Assembly: GCF_932526225.1 (NCBI RefSeq)
Contig: NC_064043.1
Span: forward strand, 4,145,501-4,209,500
Origin: Nematostella vectensis
Taxonomy: Eukaryota; Cnidaria; Anthozoa; Actiniaria; Edwardsiidae
Reading direction: 5' to 3'
Length of the DNA stretch: 64,000 nucleotides
The position numbers and the translations under genes are program-made. Each line of letters opens with the position of its first letter. Positions within the stretch are counted from its first letter, which is position 1. Below the pieces are notes generated by a model. It searched no databases, was not told the origin of the DNA, and saw only the letters and a list, made by a program, of their open reading frames with translations. Below, piece by piece: positions 33,926 through 45,731 of the stretch.

Positions 33926-34470
33926 ATCCTCATCCAAGCCCCTTGTAGTCTTTCTCATCCAAGCCCCTTGTAGTTCTTCTTATCCAAGCCCCTTGTAGTC
34001 CTTCTAATCCAAGCCCCTTGTCGACCTTCTCATCCAAGCTGCTTGCAAACCTTCTCATCCAAGCACCTTGTAGTCCTTCTCATCAAAGCACCTTGTAGTC
34101 GTTCTCATTCAAGCCCCTTGTAGTCCTCCTCATCCAAGCCCCTTGTAGTCCTTCTCATCCAAGCCCCTTGTAGTCCTTCTAATCCAAGCCCCTTGTAGTC
34201 CTTCTAATCCAAGCCCCTTGTCGACCTTCTCATCCAAGCCGCTTGCAGACCTTCTCATTCAAGCCCCTTGTAGTCCTCCTCATCCAAGCCCCTTGTAGTC
34301 CTTCTCATCCAAGCCCCTTGTAGTCCTTCTCATCCAAGCCCCTTGTAGTCCTTCTCATCCAAGTCCCTTGTAGTCCTTCTCATCCAAGTCCCTTGTGGTC
34401 CTTCTCATCCAAGTCCCTTGTAATCATTCTTATCCAAGTCCCTTGAAGTCCTTCTCATCCCAGCCCCTAA
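33926..34470 (+). repeat. 25-bp minisatellite, about 22 copies, downstream of ALKBH8
   Basis: The unit is CCTTGTAGTCCTTCTCATCC followed by AAGCC, with point variants (TAATCC, CGACC, AAGTCC). Its last copies are duplicated again at 34771-34850 because of the insertion described next. Confidence 0.9.
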
Positions 34471-34531
34471 GGGTTTTGGTTTCCTGTGGTTCGGGTTGTC
34501 TGGGACGTGAGGGAGTGGGGGCGGGCTCCCC

Positions 34532-34770
34532 GGGTCTTCAGATTTATGAAGAATTCATCAACGAGGAGGAAGAAAAGACGCTCCTAGATGCACTGGGATG
34601 GGATGGTACAGAGGATCAGAGTAGATCCACCGATGCTGGTATGTAGCATAGCAGCTGTTACATATACCTATTTCAAATAAGGTTGCAATTGGAGAATCGG
34701 TGTATCGTAACCTGCTGTGCTTCATGGGTATCAAGTAAATAATCAAATAAGTGTAAATAAAATACAAATC
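34532..34770 (+). repeat. Copied ALKBH8 exon 1/intron 1 fragment inserted in a duplicated minisatellite end
   Basis: 34533-34772 matches 30209-30448 with one visible base difference (CCGG/TCGG). It is bracketed by two 147-bp direct repeats, 34385-34531 and 34771-34917, which differ at one base and contain minisatellite units plus TAAGGGTTTTGGTTTCCTG. Short shared sequence marks both junctions (CCCC left, ATCCA right). The exon fragment keeps its GTATGT donor, so the short open frame across 34395-34646 is chimeric and not a gene. Confidence 0.93.
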
Positions 34771-34989
34771 CAAGTCCCTTGTAGTCCTTCTCATCCAAGT
34801 CCCTTGTAATCATTCTTATCCAAGTCCCTTGAAGTCCTTCTCATCCCAGCCCCTAAGGGTTTTGGTTTCCTGTGGTTCGGGTTGTCTGGGACGTGAGGGA
34901 GTGGGGGCGGGCTCCCCTACGATTTAATCCTTTTGCTCCACAGGAAGCCCAATACAGTGATTTCGCGTTTCTCTCGTTACATTTCCTTT

Positions 34990-35085
34990 TTTAAAAGGGA
35001 AATGCCTGCGGAGGTCCTGCGGATAAGGCCAACCTAAATCTCAAACTACAGACGTTGTAATTTCATCGCATGATTATAATTAATC
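34990..35085 (+). repeat. 96-bp direct repeat, copy 1
   Basis: Starts TTTAAAAGGGAAATGCCTGC and ends TTATAATTAATC. The copy at 36345-36440 has the same length and four differences. Confidence 0.85.
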
Positions 35086-36344
35086 AGGGTGAGGGTAAGT
35101 TGACAAATTTCCTTAGCCTTTCTTTTTGTTCTGGATCAAGAAGTCTGTACTAACAGCAGGATGGCACCAGAGAAAGGACCCAAGGTAATGACCACCCTAG
35201 ATAATGTAATATCAGAGTTTCACTTGCACACTCCCTGGATACCGCTGAAATATCTTATGAAACTGGGGTCATTTGCCGAAGCCTGATCATGGTAACATGT
35301 ATTGATCAATTATTAAATTTGGTAAAAAGATAATAAAGACAAATTGACTTTCTCGTCAAAGTAGAAGTCAACTGGGGGTTCAACATTCCCTGACCTGCCC
35401 ACCACACCAAATTTTCTTCCTGATCAGGTAAATTTGAAAACACTTTATGGATTTTTGGTTAATTCTTGAACAGATGTACAGCAGCAAATAGGAACACTTT
35501 GCATTTTTGTTTTACACCTGTTGCAGCAACAAGAAAGTAGAAATAATGGTTTCACTAGAATAAGTTTTACTTAAGTGTCCTCTTACACTACAGCTGTAAA
35601 GTGACTTACGAATAATAAAATAGATATATGATGTATCTTGACTTTATACCTGATGTTTGCTGCTTATGTTTAATTCTAATGTCCTGCTTTGTTGTGCGCT
35701 ATTTTTCAGTACAGAAGTTACAAAAACACATTATTTTCTGCATGTCTTTTTTCTTCCTGTCTTCCTTTCCTCTTCCCCATTTTAGGGGCTTCTTTCCAGA
35801 GTACAATGCTCTCCATATTTCCCCGAATGTCTGATTGGAATACGAATCATGCTACCGGCCAAGAAAAGTGCGAAGAAATGAGGCAAAATCGCTGCACGAA
35901 ACATGTTTTCTAAACACGCTAAGAATGGCAAAATTTAGTTCTGTTTGTACCCCATTGCACGCATAATCCCTTAGGATAGACTGCTAAGCAATGACTGTGG
36001 TCATTGCGGGCCCAAGCTCACCAAATCCTTCCCTAGGAGAGTCGGGAAGGCATACATACCAAAAATGGCGTCGAAGGGAAAGGCGGGAGATTTGAAATCG
36101 CGCCATAAATGTACGAATTCTAAGACAAATATGCATTTCTCGCTGCCAAGAAAGGCTTGAAGTACAAATCAAACATATCTTTTCTTTCATTTGGGAATTT
36201 TTTTATTCGTTGGATATCAAATCATTAGATTTGGGGGCATTCTTTATTGACTGGGCTCGTAACGTTAATGGTCGCCATATTGGACTTTCTCTCCATTTGA
36301 AAAATGTGGGCGGGGCTTAGGCCCTTTTATACCGCGCCTTCGTG

Positions 36345-36440
36345 TTTAAAAGGGAAATGCCTGCGGAGGTCCTGCGGATAAGGCTAACCTAAACCTCAAA
36401 CTACAGACGTTGTAATTTTATCGCGTGATTATAATTAATC
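36345..36440 (+). repeat. 96-bp direct repeat, copy 2
   Basis: Partner of 34990-35085, 1.35 kb away in the same orientation. The pair could be the ends of a small terminal-repeat element or two insertions of one family; no RT or gag frame lies between them. Confidence 0.85.
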
Positions 36441-37206
36441 TTTGCGCCGAGTTTGCGCTTATATAGCACTAGTGGAAAGTTAGGATAGCTTTATAGCACG
36501 CCAAGTAATACAATCTATTCCTCTCTGGACACGAAATTGATTCATGATAAAAAAAAATGAATTACCATAGCAACACACGCAAGACAGGGTTTGGAACCTG
36601 GTTATTGCCTCCCTATAAATGCGCGGGTGCCTTCGGTACTTTTGTATTGTACAGTTCGTTTAGATCTTCATAATTGCTTGAAGTATGGACTATATTTTTC
36701 CTACTCATCTTTTTGGACGAGGTTCGTTTCTCGGCCAATGTGCTCGACATTTTTTTTTTTCGATCACTTATCTGTACGATCACACTGTAGGCGTATGGCG
36801 TGGATTTACCGGCGTGAGTAAGTATAGATAAACTGCAATAGGGAAACACTGCTTTTTGCTGGCCGACGTTGCAACGCGTCCCGTAACTACGCGCATGAAT
36901 AATTCTCTCTTGCAAAAGCATGGGTAAGAAAATGCAAATAAACATGAAATGAATCACGTAAGCCATAGAAAAGGTGGAAACGCAAAGCTTTGTCCTTATC
37001 TATAGAAGTATATTTTGAAGAATATGCAGAATTCCGACTCATTGTAAATTTGCGGCATACTACATTTAAACCATAACTAACAAGCAATCCCTAAAGAACG
37101 ATGTTCATCCATCGAAAATATTTTGAACTCGCTGGTTACGTAACTGTTTTTTTAGCCACAGCGATTTTTTCGTTGACTTTCACAAGTGAAGAACAAACAA
37201 TGCGCG

Positions 37207-37214
37207 TATAAATA
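37207..37214 (+). promoter_or_regulatory. TATA box, likely for the discoidin/vWA gene
   Basis: TATAAATA lies 278 bp upstream of the signal-peptide ATG at 37485. An ATG at 37319 opens a 38-codon upstream frame (stop at 37433-37435) in the predicted 5' leader. Promoter use is inferred. Confidence 0.4.
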
Positions 37215-37484
37215 GGAGCATGTTTCCTTATCAAATCATTCGTCGTTTGACGCGGAAGACACCAGGCGAATTGAGGACTGACATCTTCATCCATCAGATA
37301 AGCTGACTAGTCGTTCTTATGATAGAACCCGACTTAACTCCCCAGAAAAATAAAACTCTTTGGGAAACCATCGCGAAGTACGAATTTGACTCTGTGGTTG
37401 TAGGTAAAAACTACTTTGTGCAATTGTGTAAGTGATCGTCTAACGTAACGTGACTGTATCAGGTTTATCTAAAGACGTTTGGTC

Positions 37485-40400
37485 ATGACGTGGCGATATC
37501 TGATTGGTCCGCTGCTGTGGGTGACCGTTTCTATACATGGTGAGATTTCATCTTGGAATGCACACATTTTGTTAATATTAAAATAAGCTGTAATAAAACC
37601 AAAATATTTTTATTTTCAGTCGTGAGCACCGAGTACGTTGACCTGCCGTGTAAGGCAGCCATGGGTATGGAGACGGGGCAGATCACAGATCAGCAGATAT
37701 CCGCGTCTTCCTATCGTTATGGAAGCTTAAACCCTCAGAACAGCCGACTGAATGGTGACCGATCCTGGTCCGCTAAAGGGAGCGACAAGGACCAGTGGAT
37801 TCAGGTGGACTTCATGCAAACAGCGAAAATCACACAAGTAGCGACGCAAGGCCGAGCGGACGCGGACCAATGGGTGACCTCGTACAGACTCGAGTACAGC
37901 CGGGATTTCATTGTGTGGCAGTCGTATGCTACGGTAGATATGGACTCATCCTACGAATTACCTCTGACGTTTTGATTTAATTGAAATCTATAATTTTCTT
38001 AGGAGTTCAAAGGCAATGACGACCGCTCTACAGTACAAACCAACGACGTCGTCCCAGCGATCATTGCGCGTTTTGTCCGCATTCGTCCAACAAAATGGCA
38101 CAGTTACATCTCCCTGCGAGCCGAATTCTTTGGTTGTAGATCTGGTAAGAGAGAAAATATTAAAACGTTTGCCTCCTGCACACAGAAAAACGGTCGCTAC
38201 GTCTAGAAATGAATTTCACGATTCTTTCTTACAGGGTTTTACGTGCCTCGAGAAGATTGCGCAGCTCCACTGGGAATGACTGACCACAGTATCGCGGACT
38301 CGAGTATCACAGCCTCGTCTTCATCCGGTGCTAGCACATTACCTTCCCAGGGTCGCCTTTACAATAGAAAAACATCTTCCTTCACCGGGGCATGGCTGGC
38401 GAAGAATAATGACATGGAACAAGTACGCATTATGTTACTCTTTCTAAAGGAAGTTTATCGCTGTTTGTCTATAGAAGAATTCTGAAATTTCCGCATATGA
38501 TTTTTCATTAACATGTCTATTTTGTATTAGTATTTCCAGATCGACCTAAAAAAGATGACAAAAATAACAAAAGTGGCGACCCAGGGCCGACCAGATTCCA
38601 ACCAATGGGTCAAGTCTTACCGACTGGAATATAGTTTTAATGATGCCTATTACCAGCCGTACAGCGACGGCAAGAGCATGCCGGGAAATACAAACAGAGA
38701 TGATGTACACGTCAACATTCTCCAGCCAGTCATAATCACGCGTTACATCCGGGTATGCCCCATGCTATATCAGAGCCATATCGCGATGCGCGTAGAGATG
38801 TATGGATGCCATGAAGGTAAGGGACTGGGAGGGAAGGGGGTTAAGGGTATGAGCTCTGTAACGATTTGTGTACAAGTATCTGAAAGATATGGCTTCTTTA
38901 TGCATTTAGAAAAAATACAATAGAATTACACATAACCCTCAGATTTTACAAAACATGTCTTTGTTACCCGCAGGTTTTCAAGTTCCTGATTTCCCACAAT
39001 GTCAATCTAAAATCAACATGAAAGATAGTCAAATGACAGCCTCGTCCCAGTACACGGGCTCTAAACCACAGCATGCCCGGCTTTACACACAGGCAGGCGG
39101 ATACGGGGCTTGGGTGGCTTCCGTTAATGACGGGTTCCAGTTCCTTCAAATTGATCTCGGCCAAGTAACAAAGGTAACCCGCGTATCTACACAAGGTCGC
39201 AAAGGCGCGTCTCAGTGGGTAACAAAATACAGTCTGGAATACAGCTTGGACGACGCAGTCTTCACCCTCCATAATGATGTCAACAACAAACTGAAGGTAG
39301 AGAACGTCTTACCCCTACAATGGGGTGCTATTTGCACTAGACGTATTATGATCTTTCTTTCAGGTTTTCGATGGAAACAAAAACAACTATGACGTAGTGA
39401 GTCATGTGATTACTCCGGCAATCATTACGCTCTTCGTCCGAATCCGACCTCAATCCTGGAGCGGCCATATTTCCATGCGCGCCGAGTTCTATGGTTGTAC
39501 CGAAGGCTTCGACAAACCGAACATACCAGAGTGCATGTCTCCTATGGGACTTAGAACCGGACAGATCCCGGACAACCAGATAACAGCATCGTCCGAGTAT
39601 AACAGTGCATATCGAGCAGGCAACGGAAGATTGTACTTTTACAAGCAAAACGGCCGCTATAGTACATGGTTAGCAAAGCATAACGACGACAAGCAATGGT
39701 TACAGGTACGGGATGAGAACAATAGACTTGCGGGATGAGAACAATAGACTACCGGATGTGAACAATAGAATTACGAGAAAGGACAATTGACTTACGGGAT
39801 ACGAAAAATAGACTTACAAATGAAAACAATATACTTGTGGGGTGTTAATGATATACTCGTGTAATAAGAACAACAGGATCTTCACACTGCGAATCTTTTT
39901 TCAAAAGCCCTGCTCTATGCTATTAAGTAACCTGTTTTCTAAAAAAAAAACTCCCCTGATAAGTTTGTGTTTATCTACAATGTAACTTTTTTGTGCAAGG
40001 TGGACTTCTTCAATATCGTCAAAATTACTCGCGTGGCTACACAGGGAACACCAGATTCGGATTGGTGGGTCAAGACGTACTCACTGGAGTTCAGCAGAGA
40101 TGGAGTATTCTGGGAATTCTATCAACAAGGAGCAAGCATTTCGGTTAGTACTATAAACAACCGTCCATAAACGTAAGTTCTTTTAACGAGACACTTCTGA
40201 AGTACCTAATAAAAATTATTCATCTATTTCCTCTAACACAGGAGCTGAGTGGTAATGATGATCGGCACACTGTTGTACTACACGATCTTGTCACTCCTAT
40301 CTTCGCCTGCTACGTCCGCACGCGACCCAAGACCTGGAAGACGAGAATCTCCTTAAGACAAGAATTATACGGCTGCAAAGAAGGTAGAATACATGTTTTA

Positions 40401-43400
40401 CCTTTCATTCATTTTCATATTAAAATGAAAAAGGAAAAAAAACTTTGAATCAAGGGAACATCTGATAGGACAGATTCTCGGAAATCACCAGTGTAATTCT
40501 AAGTTAATTGTGCTTTTCAGGATTTGTGGTGCCAAAGGAAAACTGTACAACAGCCCTTGGACTAGAAAACAAGAACATCCCAGACTCTGGTCTAACGGCA
40601 TCCTCAGAATGGAACAAGGACTATACAGCTGCGCGCGCACGCCTCAACATCAAGAAACAAGGAAGTCTCTCTGGCGCATGGTCAACCAAAACCAATGATG
40701 GCAGCCAATGGCTCCAAGTGAACCTCGGTAGCGTCACTATGGTAACGCGAATAGCTACTCAAGGGCGTCAGGACCATAACCAATGGGTCACGAGCTACAC
40801 TTTATCTAGTAATCTGCGCCAAGGGCATTACTTCACACCCTACAACGACCACGAGGTACACTATAATAAACCGAATGGACCCAATAATCTTAAACTCTCT
40901 CTCGATGAATTTCTGTTGCCCTTTTTCTTTCTTATTTAGGTTCTGGAGGGAAACAAAGACAGGAATACCATCGTTGGGCACATTTTGAAGCCGACTATTT
41001 TTGCACTTCTCCTCCGGGTTCATCCGCACACTTGGCTCGGTCACATTTCAATAAGAATGGAGCTTTACGGCTGTACTAAAGGTGATACGAATTCATGGAC
41101 TCAGAAACCAGGGGCGGATTTAGGGGTGGGCCGGACGGGTCCCGCCCTGTGTCGCCCTTTTGGAGCTCCTGGACCAGCCCCTGCAAACTAGATACAAATC
41201 GGCCATTCAATCTACCCTGCAAATTAACTTTGAAAAAGCCTTATACTTTCTATTTTGTGTATTTTAAGGCTTCGTTGTACCAACACCTCCCGAATGCAAC
41301 AGCGCCATCATATTACCAGACCAGCAAATAACGGCGTCATCACAAGCGAATTCCGCACACAGAGCCTCCAACGGACGATTACATCACTTGGCCGGGAATG
41401 GAAGGACTGGGGCCTGGTCAGCAGGAAGCAATGATCAGTACCAGTACCTCGAGTTTCAATTCACTCATCCAACAAAGGTAACCCGTGTTGCGACTCAAGG
41501 CCGTCAGGACTCAGCGCAGTGGGTGAAGAGCTACACAATCGAGTACAGTCTGGACGGGGCGTTGTACACCGCGTTTAAACAAAATGGGAAAACACATGTA
41601 TGTAGCCAAAACTACGTTAGCATATGAATGTATAATTTAATAACCATCTGTAGGTGTATTACTGCAGCTACAAAGATTTCTTGCATTTTTTTGCATTATC
41701 CAACACAGATCTTCACTGGCAATACGGATCAACACCATATTGTCAGTCACGTGATCAGCCCCGCAGTCATCGCTCGCTTTATCAGAATCCACCCACAAAC
41801 CTGGCACTCCCACATCTCCTTGCGCGCAGAGTTCTACGGATGTACTGATGGATTTGAGCCGCCAGCAGAACCTGAATGCGTGAAGCCACTTGGTTGCCAG
41901 TGCTTGTCAATCAAGGACTCTCAGTTCAGCGCATCATCGGAGTATAGTGTGACACTGAAGGCTGGTAACGCTCGTCTTCATCTTGTACCACGTGACGGGA
42001 GAGGCGGTGGATGGGCTGCTAAGCATAACGACAACAAACAGGTGTGCCACGTGGAAAGAAACTAGTTAATTAAAGACAGGATTGCCTCGCAGACATACAC
42101 AAGCAAATAAGCTCTGAAGAAAGATATTTTGCTATGCTGTTTCGGTAATAACACTGATCACCACATAAGTTCGTCATCATTCGAATGTCACACAATACAT
42201 GTGCCGTGCCCTTTTGTTTTCAGTGGCTCCAGCTTGACTTAAAGTCGTACAAGACAGTGACACGTATCGCCACACAAGGCCGCAAGGACGCCAACCAATG
42301 GGTGACGAGTTACAGGGTGGAGTACAGCCAGGACGGGAGTGTCTTCTCATCCTATCAGCACAACGGCAAAGATGTGGTAAAACAATCACAAATTAAAGTA
42401 GCTTAGTTCCTTTAAATTGTAATTTTTGTAATAGTGAAAAAGTGTAGTACTATGAAACACTTCGGTTTACAACTACTTTATTCGATTTTCACGTCACACA
42501 TACACAGAAATACCGAATATCTCCAACATTGAATTGTTTTTTTTTTGTACAGATATTCACTGGTAACAGGGACAGAGGAAGCGTTGTCTTGCACTCTTTC
42601 GACCCACCCATCACAAATGTGCGCATGCTTAGACTTCTACCGCTGACCTGGCATAGCCATATCTCGTTGCGCCTGGAATTCTACGGCTGCCCTGGAGGTT
42701 CAAGTCACTTTATATACTATTCTCGATGTAGATGGGCGTATTTGTTATAACTATTTTAGCACTTGACTGCTCACTTAACAAACTTTGATGTCATCGTGCT
42801 TTTCAGAAATCCCTTACCTTGCCAAGCCATGCCCCAAATCCTTGGATATCGGCATCGCCCTCGACCGCTCCACCAGCGTTGGCCCCAGACACTTCAACAT
42901 CGCCAAAACCTTCCTAAAAACCCTTGTTGAAAGAATGAAGATCTCCACAAACGGAAGCCATTTTGGATTGATAGCGTACAGTTCTAGTGCAAGTCGAGTT
43001 ATAAGTTTCAGGTTTTCGCAAAAAGCGGCTGACATCAACCGAGAAATAGACGACATCGAATTCACTGGCGGAAAGACGCGCACAGACTTCGCCCTTCAGG
43101 TGGCGATCACCGACTTGTTCACGAACAGCGCAGGGGACAGGGAAAACGTCCCTGATGTACTGATTGTCATGACAAACGGTCGGACTAGCCAGGGCAGTTT
43201 GCCATATAAAGACGTCATGAAACCACTTAAGGTAAGGTGAATCCAGGATATCAAGGTTGGAAGACCCTTCCGTTGCACCGCCAATAACTCTTGCGTCTAG
43301 CACCCATTACCCCTTGTCCCGCAGAAGACAAACACCTTTTTTTCTGGATCTTAACCCTTTTTCACGATCCCAGGAAAAGAAAGTCGACGTTATTGCTGTT

Positions 43401-43553
43401 GGAATTGGGCCTGACGTCAACGTAGCAGAGCTGCTGGAGATTGCGGAGGGAAGCCTTGATCACGTGATCCGCGTGGATGACTACGAGGCTCTCGCCATCG
43501 AACTCAACTCGATCCTCGCACTCTCTTGTCCATCTGGACCAGAAATTCTTTGA
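37485..43553 (+). CDS. Secreted protein with seven F5/8C (discoidin) domains and a C-terminal vWA domain
   Basis: Likely extracellular adhesion or matrix protein. Seventeen exons: 37485-37539, 37620-37933, 38003-38144, 38235-38422, 38531-38816, 38974-39296, 39364-39705, 40000-40143, 40242-40383, 40521-40855, 40940-41081, 41269-41597, 41709-42041, 42224-42376, 42553-42697, 42807-43231 and 43374-43553; 1,325 residues in frame. Exon 1 encodes a signal peptide (M-TWRYLIGPLLWVTVSIH). Discoidin domains lie near residues 22-170, 171-328, 329-483, 484-645, 646-804, 805-961 and 962-1124, each with V.TQGR.D..QWV.SY.LEYS and ending IS(L/M)R.E.YGC. The vWA domain (about 1135-1315) has a MIDAS-like DRSTS, but Asn replaces Asp in IVMTNGR, where TDG is usual. 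No transmembrane segment is seen. Domain borders fall in phase-1 introns, except for two fused pairs. The donor of exon 2 (ACG|GTAGAT) is the weakest call. Family relatives include coadhesin- and retinoschisin-like proteins; no gene name is justified. Confidence 0.92.
41108..41170 (+). repeat. Dispersed repeat end in the discoidin gene, intron 11
   Basis: CCAGGGGCGGATTTAGGGGT, related to the inverted copy at 19500-19541. Probably one end of a short DNA transposon. Confidence 0.4.
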
Positions 43554-43937
43554 AATTAACACAGAAATGTAATGAACTGCAATAACAATGAGCAATTGTG
43601 TATATTGTTTACTTCTTTTTGGTGGTGGGGGGGGGGGGGGGGTAACTAATTATCCCCTGCAACCCACTGCCTGTTGCGCCTTGAAATAACTGTCATCTTA
43701 GACAATTAAAACACCGCAAGATGACACTTACCACAAGATGACACTTACCAAACACAAGATTCTAGTTGCGGGAACTTTCAAAGGATATCGAACACAAAAT
43801 TTCCGTAAAATTTTCTTTGAAATGCACCTATTTCAAATGTGGTTGCATTCGGAGAAAAATCTGTGTATCATAACCCGCAGTGATTCATGGGTATCATGAA
43901 AATAAGCGGCCCATAGCTTCTCGAGTGGGCAACTTAA
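43554..43937. other. Discoidin gene 3' flank
   Basis: Contains a G-run (43626-43642), a short direct duplication (ACAAGATGACACTTACCA, near 43718 and 43734) and a copy of the CACCTATTTCAAAT repeat at 43828-43895. No gene. Confidence 0.5.
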
Positions 43938-45549
43938 AGTCTTAAGTCTTAAAGTCTTAAAGTTTATAACCTTTTATAGCTTTCGCTAACGCAAAGGGGG
44001 GATGGTGTACCCTGGCTAGAGGCGGCGCATATAGCCAGGGGCCTGCTTGGATCTTAACGCAGGCAAGGCGGCGGCCTGAAAGAGCTGTAAGGATGGCAGG
44101 GCCGCAATGTCGCCAGATACCAAGTTCCAAGTTCTTATTGTTCTTGGTATGAAGGACATGCCAAACGCATTTACGTTTGCTTGCAACTGTCTATAGCTTA
44201 TATCTGTCCTTCTGGATGTTCTTGTGTTCTCTTGGATGCTTGTCGGGAATGGGATTTTGACTATGTTGTTTTTGATCTTAAAAAACATTGATAGTTGCAG
44301 CATGAGGCGTCTTGTTTCCAGAGTGTCCCAACCTAGAGACTCAACCATTTCTGTAGTGCTGGCTTTATAATTGTAGTTGGAAGTTACAAATCGCGCGGCG
44401 CTTTTTTGTACCTGCTCGAGGAGGGAAACATCCTTGGTGGTGTACGGATTCCACACAGCGGCGGCATATTCAAGTTTAGGCCTGACTAATGTCATATAGG
44501 CACGTTCTTTAACCTCTCTTGAGCATGGTTTAAGGGTTCTCCTGATTATACCTAGTGTACTGCTAGCACTGCTTGCGATCTTAGAGCAGTGGCTCCCCCA
44601 TCGTAGGTCGCGAGAACAGCGCACGCCCAGATAATCATGGGAGTCAACAGAAGATAGTATTTGAGAGTTAATCTCATATTCATGCAGGCTTGGGTTGCGT
44701 TTGTTAGCGACGGATAACAGATGGCATTTGGAGACGTTAAAGGCCATCTGCCAGGTATCAGACCAATCAGAGAGATTGTCGAGGTCACGTTGAAGGACTT
44801 GATGATCATCGACCGAGTCAACCTGGCGATAGACAATGGCATCATCCGCGAATAACCGCATCTGTGAATCTAGAGAATCAGCAATATCATTGATAAATAG
44901 GAGGAAGAGTGTTGGCCCGAGGACGGTGCCCTGGGGCACACCTGATGTAACGGGTACCGCGTTAGATTTTGCACCATCGACGGCAACAAACTGCGAACGA
45001 TTTGTTAAGAAAGCAGATAACCAGGACAGAGTCTTTCCGGAGATGCCATAGAGCTTAAGCTTTTGCTGTAGCTTCGAGTGCGAAACTTTATCAAAGGCCT
45101 TTTGGAAATCTAACAGAAGAACATCTACTTGGCCATGTTTATTAAGGATCGAAGCCCAGTCATGTACCGCTAGGATTAACTGCGTCTCGCAGGAAAAACC
45201 TGCACGAAAACCATGTTGTAGATTGGATATAATGTTATGCGCAGCAAGGTGCTTGTTTAGATGACTTAGAACTACATGCTCCATGACTTTGCAGGCCAAG
45301 CATGTTAGCGAAATTGGTCGATAGTTGCCAGGATCGCTCTTCGCGCCCTTTTTATAGACCGGGGTCACCCTTGCTATAAGCCAGTCATTAGGAAGCTCTC
45401 CATTGGCATAGCTTTGATGGAATATAAATGTCAACATGTCTGATATTTCGGTTGAAATAGGTGTATACAGAAAGATGTTAAAAAGGCCTAGCGCCCTTTC
45501 CCGAAAAAGCGATGGAGGACTGGCGATAAAAAGGACACACAGAAAAATG
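43938..45549 (-). mobile_element. 5'-truncated non-LTR retrotransposon with an intact RT frame
   Basis: The frame 45596-44016 is open for 526 codons; the first roughly 15 come from the adjoining MITE. Motifs in order: NYRPISLTCLACKVMEH, LQHGFRAGFSCETQLI, LLDFQKAFDKVSH, TSGVPQGTVLGPTLFLLFIN, the catalytic FADDAI, and a thumb/C-terminal region with LEYAAAVWNPYT. The endonuclease part is absent, so it is not autonomous. The 3' end carries AGACTTTAAGACTTTAAG repeats typical of jockey/CR1-like tails. It is less decayed than the copy in CEP135 and belongs to a different lineage. Confidence 0.9.
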
Positions 45550-45731
45550 CAGGGCCGTAGCAGGGGGTGGCGCACTGGGGGCATGTGACCTCCCAATACT
45601 TAAAAAAAATTATATATATATAAGGAAATGACTAGAAGGGGCGTGGCTGTGCATACCCCCACCCCCGCAATATTTTCTTAACGTTTCTAGATTGTGACCC
45701 CCCCAATCTTACGTGGCCTGCTACGGCTCTG
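45550..45731. mobile_element. MITE, GCCGTAGCAGG family, copy 2
   Basis: Ends CAGGGCCGTAGCAGG and, inverted, CCTGCTACGGCTCTG. The interior AAGGAAATGACTAGAAGGG matches copy 3 at 50067-50223. No matching target duplication is seen, possibly because it adjoins the LINE truncation point. Confidence 0.75.

Larger units (their letters stand above)
34918..37206. other. Intergenic region between ALKBH8 and the discoidin gene
   Basis: Contains two 96-bp direct repeats (34990-35085, 36345-36440), a possible lone first exon at 35161-35184 (ATG, eight codons, then GTAATG) and A/T-rich sequence. No convincing gene is seen. Confidence 0.5.

Noticed and set aside
34395-34646. 83-codon frame ending in ALKBH8 exon 1 residues
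   Set aside because: Chimera of minisatellite and copied exon fragment; no domain upstream or downstream.
36613-36966. 117-codon minus-strand frame upstream of the discoidin gene
   Set aside because: No recognisable domain and no splice or promoter support.
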